The notes under the pieces: model-generated | What the model saw: only the letters and a program-made list of their open reading frames with translations | Told to the model about the DNA's origin: nothing | The model's database searches: none | Program-made: the position numbers and the translations under genes | Shown: one piece after another, positions 37,687-49,600 of the stretch | Layout of the letters: each line of letters opens with the position of its first letter | Numbering within the stretch: the first letter of the stretch is position 1 | Virus record (IMG/VR): IMGVR_UViG_3300048088_000314 | Coordinates: 1 to 64,000 of that record | Origin: a virus | DNA: 64,000 nucleotides | Reading direction: 5' to 3' (one strand)

Positions 37687-40600
37687 ATGCTGCGTGACGG
37701 AGGCAGACCGGGGTTTGCGGAAGGTGGCGACTCTGGCGACCAAGTCATCCCGTCTGACTTGCCGCCTCCGCCGCCCGGCGCGACCACAGAGCCGCCGCAG
37801 GAACTGCCGCCGCTTCCAGCCGGCGCGACGCTTACGCCGCCTCCGCCGCCACCAGGCGCGACGACCACGCCGCCGTCACTCTTTGCCAAAGATAAACCCC
37901 TGGTTCCCAAAACCCAGGACGACATCAGAACCTCGGCGCCGGGATCTTGGATCAAGGATCCTCTAACGGGGGCGCTTTATCAAAAGCCTGTTCCTGCGCC
38001 TGCCGAAAAAGCGCCAGCACCAAAGCTGGATTTCCGCGGTCTTACCCCCGAGCCAACGCCAAGTGTCATGGGCGCGGCGGGGCGCGGTTTTGAGCGGGGT
38101 GTTGGCCCCGCCGCTGGTGGATTCGTCGGTGCTGGCGCACTCGGAGAGGCGGGTGCCATTGGAGGCGCAGCCGTTGCCGGACCTCCCGGCGCTTTGGTTG
38201 GTGGCATAGCTGGGGCGCTTACGGGCGCTCTGGGTGGCGGCTACGCTGTTGGCGCCGCCCAGAATTGGTTACTCAAACAATTGCCGGACAGCGTTCAGCG
38301 ATGGCTCGGGCAAAGCGATGAGCAGCAGGCGGCTGATGTCGAGGCACATGGTATCCCGGCAGAATTGGGCGAGTTTCTCCCAAACTTGATCGCCGCGCCA
38401 CCACGTCTCGCTGCCGCGGCCATTCGTGAAGGGGCCGGAGCAGTCGAGCGATTGCTGACGAGTCGATTTGGTGCGCCAGTGACGGGTGCCGCGATCATGG
38501 GCGGCCAAAGTGTGGCACAACAGGAACTCGCGAAAGGCGAAATCAGTCCAAAGGAAACAGCGATTGCGGCAGGCGAAGGCCTGTTGATGGGGCACCCGAG
38601 CCCGATTGGTGAGCGACTTCTGAGTGCGGGCGCGAGGCCGGTTCGAGCAATCACCGGGAGAGGAGAGCCGACACCGGGCGGAGAGGGCGGTGGTGCCGGT
38701 CAGGAAGGTGGCGCACCGCCTCCCGCTCTCGGCGAGGTCATGGGCATCCCCATGGGCGACAACAACGTGCAGCGCATGACGGTTTCCCGGGTCACCCCGG
38801 AAGGCGATGTGGTGCTTGTCGACCAAGCGGGGCTGGCTCATCCTATGACGGCGGCGGATGTAGCCCGCCTGCGCACCGAGCCACCTCCCGAGGAAGCCGC
38901 GCCGAGTGCCGAGACGCCACCGCCCCCAGGGACGCCGCCAGCAGGCGAAGCGCCCCCCCCCGAAGGTGAGACTCGCCCGCCGCCAGCGGGTGCCGCGGGC
39001 GTAACGCCCAGCTTCGACATCTTCCCACCGGACGAACTGCCGCCAGCACCGCCGGGGGCGACAAGAGAACCCCCGCCCGCTGAACCGCCGCCGGCAGCCG
39101 CGCCAGCCGCTCAAGTAGCCGCCGCAGATCAGGCCGCTGCTGCGGAGCGCGCAGCGACCGCCGCACAGGCACCGGCGCAGCCCGGCGAACTCGACCAGCG
39201 CATCGCCGCGGATCAGGCCGACGTTGCCGCGGCGCAGGCCGGCGCTGCGGAGCCGGCACCTGCTGCTGCTCCAGCCGCAGCCCCGGCGCTACCGGACGGC
39301 TATCGGATCGAGCCCTTCGAGGGCGCCACCGTTACCGGCAACCCGGTAACGCGCTACCGCTTGATCGGGCCGTCTGGGAACATGATGGCCGAGGGCGGCA
39401 ATCTCACGGAATTGGCCGCTCATGCCCGGCGGGTAGCGGCGATCCGCGCCGCGCCGACTCCGCGCGGAGTCGAGCCGGCTCCCGAGCAAGCGCCACCCGC
39501 TCCCGAGCCAGCGGCGGCACCAGAAGCCCGCCCAGCGCAGGAAGCGCCGCCGCCCCCTGTTGCGGCACCCGAGCCGGTTGAGGCCGCTCCCGCGCCCCCA
39601 GAGCCGGCCGCCGCTACACCGGAAGCGGAGAATGGCGGCTACAAAGTTGTATCCCGGAATAATGGCATTCGAGAGTTCTGGTGGATACAGCGACCGGATG
39701 GTTCGCTTGTCGGGCCAGGAAGATCAGGAACGGCAGTCGAGACCCGCGAAGAAGCCGAATGGGCTCTGCCCTACTATGTTGAGGCTGGCAAGTTGATTGC
39801 TGCCAAGACTTCGCCGCCAGAGCCTGTCGCGCCAGCCGCCGCCGAGCCAGCCAACACGCCAGTCGTCACCCAGGAGAAGCACACCAAGACCGGCGCTGAC
39901 CTGTGGTTCGTCCGCTTCCCCGAGAAGACGACGGGGCTGGGGCCGCTGGCGCGCTCGCTCAAGGGGTATTGGTCGGCCTTCCGCGGCGGCGGCATGCAGC
40001 CGGGCTGGGCCTTCAAGAGCCTTGAAGCTGCCAACGAGTTCGCTACCCGGGCACGGTTGCCTGGCGAAAAGCCGACGCCAATCCCGGAGGGCGCAGCACC
40101 ACCGGCGGTAGAGACGACGCCAGAGTCATCGCCGGCTCAGCCCGAAGCCGCGACACCGCCGGCCGCTCTGGCCTATGTTTCGACGCTACGTGATCCCGCG
40201 CGGCGCGAGTACGCGACGCAATACCTCCGGTATCTCCTGGGACGCCGCGACGAACCGGATACCGATCTCTCGCCGATGGCGCAGCAGGGCATCAGGCTGC
40301 GTCTCGATGAGTTGGCTGGAAGCCGCGCCGGGCCGGCAGGTGAGCCGATGCCGCCGAGCGGCGAGCGCCCCGCTGCGCCGCCATCACCGTTCGACGCTTG
40401 GGCCGACGAGGTTTTCAAGGTTTACCAAGAGCAGGGGTCGGAAGCCGCAAACACCCTCTTTGATACGATCGCCACGCGCGAGAATCTGTCGGTGGAGCAA
40501 TGGTCCCAGATTTCTCAGCAGGTGCGCGACCGCGTCGAGGCGGCCAGCCTCCCGTGGGGAAAGGGAGTGAATTACGTCCCGCCAGAGCGGCCTGTTGAAA

Positions 40601-43600
40601 CGCCGGCCGGTCCACGGCCTGTCGAGGATGCAGCGGCTACGGAGCGCCGCAACTTCGTAGACGCTCTGAATTTGACGAACAGCGTCGAAAGAAACGGTGC
40701 CCGCTACTCGATTGAGAACCAGGATGGACGATTCCGCGGGGTCGTCGGCGGAGAGGGGCTAACCCCGGCATACATCGGGGAGTGGACTCCGAACCGAGGC
40801 AGCGCAATACAGGCGGCGCGAGATTATGCTTTCAGGGCAGAAACGCCGGAGCCACCGCGCGCCGAACCTATCGCCGAGACGCGCGCAGAGGCGGAACGTG
40901 CAGAGCCAGCCCCGCGGGAAGAGCCGGCCGCGCCGCGCGCCGAGGCCAAGCCTGCCGTTACGCCCGCCGCCGGCACCCCCATGTGGGCGCACATCGGAAA
41001 GAATTATCTCGACCGCGACCTCTACCGCGACAAGAACGGCGTGCGGTCCTACGTCGATGACAACGGTATCCGCCACACCGAGCCGGTCCAGATCATCCCG
41101 ACCCGTGGCGGCATGCGCTACAGCACCGCGGAGCCGCTCAACAAGGATCCGGAGTGGCAGGTCGCCCAGCCGCGCGACGCTTACGAGGACGAGCACGGCC
41201 TCCCGATCGAGAAGGAATACTACCGGAAGGAGCCGGAGAACCTGGAACAGAGGATCGCGCGGCAGCTTGAGAACGCCCGCGAGGTCACCGAAGCCAACCC
41301 GACAAGAGCAGAGATCGAGGCCGGCAACTACCCGAAGGGCCGGGTCAACTTCTACGGTATTCCCTTCGTCATGGAGAACGCACGCGGTGCGCTGCGTGAA
41401 GGTATCGACGAACATGGCGAGCCATGGGAATCCCAATTGGCTGCCGATTATGGCTACATCTCGCGCACCGTTGGGGCGGAGGGCACCGATAACGTCGATG
41501 CGTTCATCGGCCCTGACCTGGGGAGCCAACAGGCCTTTGTGATCGACCAGTTCGACCCGGACGACGGGTTTGACGAACACAAGGTGATGCTCGGCTACAA
41601 GGACTGGCCGGCGGCGCGCGACGCCTATCTCGATTCGTTCTCCGATGGCCGCGGTGGCGAACGCCTCGGCAACTACACGCCGATGTCGCTCGACCAACTC
41701 AAGGCATGGCTGGACACCGGCGACACCCGCAACCCGATCGGCCAACAGGCCTTGCCGCTTGGACGAGAGGAGCCGACCCGTGGAGTTCAAAACGCCGTAC
41801 CTCCTGGCGATGAGGGAGAGAGACCCGCAACTGTTCAACGCCCTGCGGAGGAACGGGGAAATGAACCGGCACCTGCAGCAGAAGAGCGAGCAGGCGCACC
41901 AACTCCTCGAGGAGATCTTGAAGCACGATCCGAAGCCATCCTTGCCGAAGATGAGGGAGGCGGAGGAGATCGTGCTGGCGACGCTGATCGAGTTCCCGGC
42001 GGACAACGAGAGGGAGCCGAGCCAGGAGCCGCCGCAGGACCTGCCGACACATCCGGGGCAATTCGGCCGCCGACGCGGGAGATAGACCTCGAGCCGGGCA
42101 AGGAGGTTGGCGTTCCGTCTCAGGCGGGGCGCGTGGTGGATTGGGAGGTCAAGGGCACCAACTTCCCGCTGACCGCCGAGGCTATCTCCGAGAACCGCTC
42201 ACCGCTTGCCAAGGCGCGCGACAACCTTGCCGCGATCGAACTGGCGAAGCGCCTCGTCGCCGAGAAACGCCCGGCGACCCGCGCAGAACAGGCGCTGCTC
42301 GCCCGCTATGTCGGCTGGGGTGGAGTCTCCGGTGCGTTCAAGGACAGGGCTGGCAATTTCCGCAAAGGGTTCGAGGATGTTGGCCAGCGCTTAGCGCAGG
42401 TGCTGACCAAGCCGGAATACGACGCCGCGGCGCAGTCAACGCTGTATGCCCACTACACTAGCGAGCCAGTCATTAAGGCCATGTGGTCGGCGATGCAGCG
42501 TATGGGGTTCAAGGGCGGGAGCGTGTTCGAGCCGGGCATGGGCATCGGCCACTTCCTCGGGTTCATGCCGCCCGACATAGCGCAGACGTCACGGTATCAC
42601 GGGCTCGAGATCGACCCGATGACCGCGACGATCGCCAAGCTGCTCTACCCGGAGTCGGGCATTAGGCAAGCTGACTTCAAGAGCACGCCCTATCCCGAGA
42701 ATGTGTTTGATATCGCGATCGGCAATCCGCCGTTCCACGATGTCGTCGTCCAGAGCGACCCCAAGTATCGTGCGCGCGGCTTTGTGCTGCACGACTACTT
42801 CTTTGCCAAGAGCCTCGACAGCGTGCGCCCCGGTGGGTTGCTGGGCTTCATCACCAGCGCCGGCACGATGAACAAGCTCGACACCAAGGCGCGGAAATAT
42901 CTCGCCGACCGGGCGGAGTTCGTCGGCGGGGTGCGCATGCCGTCGTCGACTTTCGCGCGCTCAGCCAATACCGAAGTCACCACCGACATCTTGTTCTTCA
43001 AGAAGCGGGGGCAGATCCTCGACCATGCCGAGAACGAGTTGCCCGAATGGACCCAGACGGTGCAGCGCGACCTGCCGAACCGCGCCGGCGAGATTATGGG
43101 GGCGAACGTCAATCGCTATTTCAGCGAGCATCCCGAACAGGTCCTCGGTGAAGAGGGGATGTTCGACAAGCTGGTTGCCGGCGAGCGCTATGCGGTGCGA
43201 CCGACCCCGGGGATGGACGTTCCTGCCGCGCTGAATGAGGCATTGGCGCGGCTCCCTGAGAACATAATGACCGAGGCCCCGTCGCCGAAGGAACTCGCCG
43301 AACTCGATTTCTCCCGCGACGAGCGTAAGGACGGCAGCTTCTACGAAGCGCCGGACGGCACGCTGATGCAGTATCGCGACGGCGCTGGCCGCCCGGTGGC
43401 ACGGCGCGGCGCCGGTGTCGAGGGTGGCCGGACCTCCGCTGAGATGAAACTGATCCGGGAGCTTGTCCCGATCCGTGACGCGATGCGGGCGGTCTATCGT
43501 GCCGATCTGGGGGGCGGCGAGGAAGCCATCGCCGCGCGCACCGAGTTTAACCGGGTCTACGACGAGTTCGTTTCCCGCCGCGGCCCGCTCAACAAGACCG

Positions 43601-46600
43601 AGTATTCCTACCGTAGACCGACCCCGGCACAGCTTGAGAATCTGCGCTCCGAGGCTCGCGAGGACGCGCGTGACCTGGGTCGCGAGTTTGACGAGGGCGA
43701 TTTCGACGCCCGGCCGCTTATCGAAAAAAAGGCCTCGGCAGCGGCCATCGCGTCAGCCCGCCAGGAAGCGCGCAACCGTGCCGCAGCCGAGGGGCGTGAG
43801 TTCAACGAAGGGACGTTCGACCCGGCGGATGTTCCCGACATCACCATCCCCAAGAAGGAAAACCTCGACGCTTTCAGCCAGGACCCCGAGCACCATCGCC
43901 TTGCGGCGATCGAGCAATACGACGACCGCACTGGCGTCGCGACGAAGCGCACGATCTTCTTCGAGAACCCGCTCGACGTCCGGCCCGAGCCGCAAGTCAA
44001 TTCGGCCAACGACGGTGTGCTGTGGTCCCTCAACCAGCATGGCAAACTTGACCTCGACCAGATCGCCGAGAAGCTGGGAAAGTCGCGCGATGACGTGATC
44101 AAGGAACTGGGTGACAGCGTCTATCGGGTTCCCGGCACCGACGAAACCTACCAGACCGCCGACGAATATCTGTCGGGCGACGTGGTCTCAAAGCTGGAAG
44201 AGGCCCGCGCAGCGCTCGAGAGCGATCCGAAGGTACAGCGCAACGTCGAAGCGTTGGAGAAGGTCCAGCCCGCGCCGATCTCGCCTGCGGACATTTCGAT
44301 CCGCCTTGGTATGCCGTGGATGGGGACCAAGGAAGTCGGCGACTTCATGCGCGAAGGGCTCAACCTGGGGGGCGGCGCAGAGGCACGCTATCTGCCGGCG
44401 CTGGGTCGTTGGATCGTCGGCCTGGGCGGTGATTATGGCGATGGCCGCGCGGAATGGTCGACCCTGCGCATGAACGCAGAGGACCTCCTTACCCACGCCC
44501 TCAATCGCACGGCACCGAAGGTATTTGACCCCGGGGAAAAGAAGGGCTCCCGAGTTCTCAACGAGGACGCCACCCAGGCAGCGCAGGATAAAGTCCAGGC
44601 GATGCACGAGGCGTTCGAGCGCTACGTCTACGGCAATGGCAGTCCCGAACAGATCGAGCGGCTCGACCGCATCGCCGCGCTCTATAACGACCGCCACAAC
44701 CGCGAAGTCATGCGGCAGTGGAATGGCGACTACCTGACGACGCCGGGTATCGCCAAGGGCTGGTCATGGCGCCCCCATCAGCTTCGCGCTATCGCCCGTA
44801 TCATCCAGAGCGGAAACACGTACATCGCGCACGCGGTCGGCGCCGGCAAAACGTCGGTCGCGATCGGCGCGGCGATGGAGATGCGCCGGCTGGGGCTCGT
44901 CCGCAAGCCGATGATCGTGGTCCCGAACCACATGCTCGGCCAATTCGCCAAGGAGTGGTACGAGCAGTACCCCACGGCCCGTCTGATGATCGCCGACGAG
45001 CAGCGGTTCCACACCGACCGCCGGCGCCAGTTCGTCGCCGACGTGGCGCAGCAAGACCTCGACGGGGTGGTGATCACCAACTCCGCCTTTAAGAAGCTGG
45101 CTGTCTCCAAGGAGTACGAGGCCAAGCTGATCCAGGACGAGATCGCCCAACTCGACGAGGCGATGGAAGGGCTGGGGCAGGATCCAACCAAACTCACGAG
45201 TGTCAGCGCCGGAGCGCGCGACAACATGAGCACGGTCAAAAAGCTCCAATCCAAAAAACTGAAAATGGAGGAGCGGCTCCGAGGCGCCACCGCGACCGAC
45301 GTTGATCAGACGCACACCTTCGAGGAACTCGGCGTCGATTTCATGTTCGTTGACGAGGCGCATCAGTTCCGCAAACTGGCCTTCGCCTCGCAGATGTCCG
45401 TGAAGGGAATCTCGCAGGAAGGCTCGGACATGGCGTGGGACCTCTACGCCAAGACCCGTTACCTCGACGAGCAGAACCCGGGCCGCTCCCTGGTGATGAT
45501 GTCGGGCACGCCGGTCACCAACACGATCGGCGAACTCTACTCTCTCAGCCGCTACATGCAGCGCGCGGAATTGGAGAAGCAGGGCATCCCGTCCTTTGAT
45601 GCCTGGGCTCAAACCTATGGCCGCGAAGCGACCGAACTCGAGCAGACGGCACAGGGCACCTATGAGCCGGTGACCCGGTTCTCCAAGATCGTCAACGCCC
45701 CCGAGCTCTATAAGATGGTCGGGCAGGTGATGGACGTGGTGACGCCGAACGAACTATCGCAATACGTCATCCGCCCCGCACTGGATAACGGCCAGCGCAC
45801 GACGCATCTGGCCGAGCGCTCGATGTGGCTCGACAACTTCCAGGAAGAACTCGGGGATCGCGTGCGGGCGATTCGCAGCCGGAAGGGTCCGCCGTCGAAG
45901 GGCGACGATATCCTGTTGTCGGTCATCAACGATGGGCGCCTGGGGGCGATCGACCCGCGGTTCATCGATCCGTCCTACGGGACGGGGAATGCGCCGTCGA
46001 ACACGCCGAGCAAGCTGGACACGATGATCGACAATGTTCATCGCATCTGGCGCGATACAGCGAACCAGCCCTTCTACGAACCCGGCACCGGCAAGGAGTT
46101 GTTCCGCGGGCCGGCAACCCAACTGGTGTTCTCGAATCTCGGTATCCAGGGCCGCGATGGCGGGTTCTCCGGCTATCAGCACATGAGGCGGGAGTTGATC
46201 CGTCGCGGCGTGCCCGCGAGCGAGATTTCCTTCGTCAAGGACTTCGATGGCAAACCCTCGGAGAAGCAGCGGCTATTCAACGACATGAATGCGGGCAAGA
46301 CCCGTATCCTGATCGGTTCGACCCAGAAGATGGGCACCGGCCTCAACGTGCAGCGCCGACTGGTGGCGGTGCACAATCTTGACCCGCTGTGGTTCCCGGC
46401 GGACGACGAGCAGCGGGTCGGCCGCATCCTGCGCCAGGGCAATCTCAACCCGACGATCCAGGTGCACGACTACTCGACTAAGGGCACCTACGACTCCACC
46501 ATGTGGGGGATGATGGGCCGCAAAGGGCGGTTCATCGAGCAGTTCTTCCGCGGGGATCCTAACCTCCGAGAGATCGAGGACCTGGGCGAGGCCAGCGTCT

Positions 46601-49600
46601 ACGAGCAGGCCGCGGCGATGTCGACCGCCGATGAGCGCGTGATCGAACTGACCCAGGCCAAGCAGGACCTCGACAAGATCCTGCGGCAGCAGTCGGCCCA
46701 CCAGACCGAGCAGTTCGGGCTGCGGAGTGCGATCCGGTGGAATGAAGAGGGCGTTAAATACAACGAGGGCATTATCGAGGGCATCGATAAGGACCTCGCG
46801 AAGCGCGAGGACACCCGCGGCAAAGCCTTCAAGATCACGATCGGTGGCAAGACCTATACCGACCGTGGCGAGGCGGAGAAGGCATTAACCGCTCAGGTGA
46901 AGGACCTGCTCCCGACGCTTAATCCGAAGAGCGATTTGAAAAAGATCGCTGAGATCGGCGGGTTCGATATCCGGCTTGGCGCCAATGAGAGGATGGGGCG
47001 CGACGCCAATGGCAAAATCATAAAGAGCATCGAGCCCGAGTTTGTAACTGGCGGCTTTGAGCATACCCGCTACGGTATTCGGAACGACGCGACGACTCCG
47101 CGCGGAGCGATCCAGGCGGCGGAATATGCAATCGGAAATCTTGAGGACAAGCGCCGCAGCTACGAATGGAATGTGATCCGGTCCCAGGCGGAGATCGATC
47201 GCGCGAAGCCACTGGTCGGGCGCGAGTTCGCGAAGGCCGATCAGATTCAGCCCCTACAGAACCGGGTCGCCGAACTCGAGACAGCGCTGGCGGCCAAGGA
47301 TGCCGAGCGCGGCTTCGACTGGGATAAGGTTCGCAAGGGCTTCGAGACGAACGGCAAAGCCGTAGGGCCGGACGGACACGAGTATTCCGTCCAGGCGCAG
47401 ACCCAGTACGGGCGCCGCGCATCCGGTGAGAAGCAGCGCTACGCGGTCTACGAGAACCCCGAGCCCGGCAATGACGAGACCCGGGGCAGGCGTCCGCTCT
47501 TCTACGGTGAGATGGACAACGTCATGGAGTTGCTCCGGGATCACACCGACCCGGAGAAAATCGCCGAGCGTGCCGAGAAGCGCCGCATCGCCGAGGCGCA
47601 GTATGCGAAACTCACGGGCGAGCGGGACGCGGCGATCGAGCAGGCCAAGGCTGCGGGCAAGTCCGAGTACGAAATCAACCGCAGCCAATACACCGATGAG
47701 CCCTGGAGAGCGCGCGCAAGCCGCATCAGGGAACTCGAGCAGGAGTTGGGGATCGGGCGCTACGCTAACTTGTACGAGGGCGAGACGGCCGCGGCGCTGA
47801 ACAGCAGCCGTGGATTGGACCAGGATTACGAGCGCTTCGCCCAGGGGCGCCAGGGAGCGCACGAGACGGCCCGCGATTTCGTGCTCGACCAGGGCCGGAA
47901 GAACGGGCTGGAGAACATGGCGGTCGTCGATCGCGATGGGAAGGTCTACGCCTCGACCTCCGACTCGCCCGAGGGCGTCGTGTCTCATGCCGACCTCGAA
48001 GACAAGCTGGACGATCCGAACGCCGGCTTGGTGGTGCACCACAACCACCCGTCGAACACCGGCCTGTCGTCCTGGGACATCGCCGCACTGGCCTACCGCG
48101 GCGTGTCGCACATCGTCGCCTATGCGAACCGCACCGGCGCCCACAGCATGGCCTCTCTTACCCCGTGGGCCCGGCAGTGGATCCGGGAGTATTCGCCAAT
48201 CTACACGGGCGCGCTGCGCTCGCTGTGGCGGGCCGCTCGCGATACGCTGGAGCCGCAGGTACGCGGCGCTGTCGAGAGCGGCTACCTCACCGAGGAAGAG
48301 GGCAACCGCCTTCTCGGCGACCTGACCAATCGCGCCCTGGACGCCGCGGGGGTCATCGACTATGTGAGCCCGCACGACCTCGCGCCGTTGAGCGAAGCCG
48401 GCCGCCGGGGAATGGTCGAGTACGGGGCACAGGCTGTCCAACAGCGCCTTCAGAGCTTTGGCGCCCGGCAGGAGACAAACATTGCCGATCGAATTGATCG
48501 ATCCACCCGGCCCGTTCTCCCCGCCGAAGCGATGGGAAGACTTCCTCGGCCGGCTGATGAAAATGCCGCGAACGCCGGCGGTGGAGGACGCGATCTTGGA
48601 GGCGAGGAAGCGCCTCGCGGACTCCGCGCTGCAGAAGAGCCCGACTTCTCAACCGAGGCAACCGCCGCAGCAATAAACGCAGCGGGGCCGCCGGAGAACA
48701 CCCGCGGCTGGTGGGATCGCCTGGAGCGGAACCTCGATATAGCGCCGAGAAGCCCGGGCGAAGGCGATCACTTCTTCAACGCGCTGAACAAGGATTTCAC
48801 CTTCCCGATGACCAAGGCCGCGCTCGACCCGCTGTCGAACGCGAAGTGGATTGCCGAGCTTAGCCGGCGCCGCGATGCCGGGGGATTGGCCCACGACTAT
48901 TACCAGATGCTCGACTCCTGGCAGGGCAAGCCGCCAGAGACGTGGCGCAAGCTGTTCGCGGCGATGGAGATCCTCACCCTTGAGGGTCGCGAAGTGCCGA
49001 CCGATGGCCGGGCGATCATCGTCAGCAATGAGGACCGTCCGCTGGCGGCGCTGTCGAAGCCGGGCGACGTCATCCGCATTACCGACCCCTCGGAGATACG
49101 GATGTTCGCCGACTACCGCAAGGCGATGGACCAGGTCTGGAAGGACCTCGTCGCCGAGACGGCGAAGCAAGTGGGCTGGGAGGGGGAGCCGACCGCCAAG
49201 GCAATCTATGAGGCTGCCGAGGCGGCGCCGACCGGGCGCGAAAAGGCGCACCTGACCAGGGCCGCACGCATCGTCGCCGGCATCGAGATGATGCGCCGCG
49301 ACTCGTATTTGCCGTTGATGCGATCGGGCGACTACTTTGTGCGCGTCACCCCGAAGGCCGGCACCCCGGACAAGCCCGGCATCCCAGGCTGGAATGCCGA
49401 GGGGATGGCACCGACTGTCACATACAAGCTGATCGATTCCATGACCCCCGCCGAGCGCGCGGTGGGCGGCATCCGCTCCGGCACGCCGAAGCAAGCCGAA
49501 GCGGAGATCGCCCGGCTGCGCGAGACGTTCCCGGAGGCCGAATACGACATCACCCACGGCTATGCGTTCCGCGACACCGACACGCTGCGCGACCTCGATA

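Noticed and set aside
40759-42006. 415-codon minus-strand ORF and other long antisense ORFs in 38-51 kb
   Set aside because: Shadows of the 4611-residue gene with no start signals or recognisable motifs.
48617-48632. Another palindrome copy near GACTCCGCGCTGCAG
   Set aside because: Only the first half matches; there is no symmetry.
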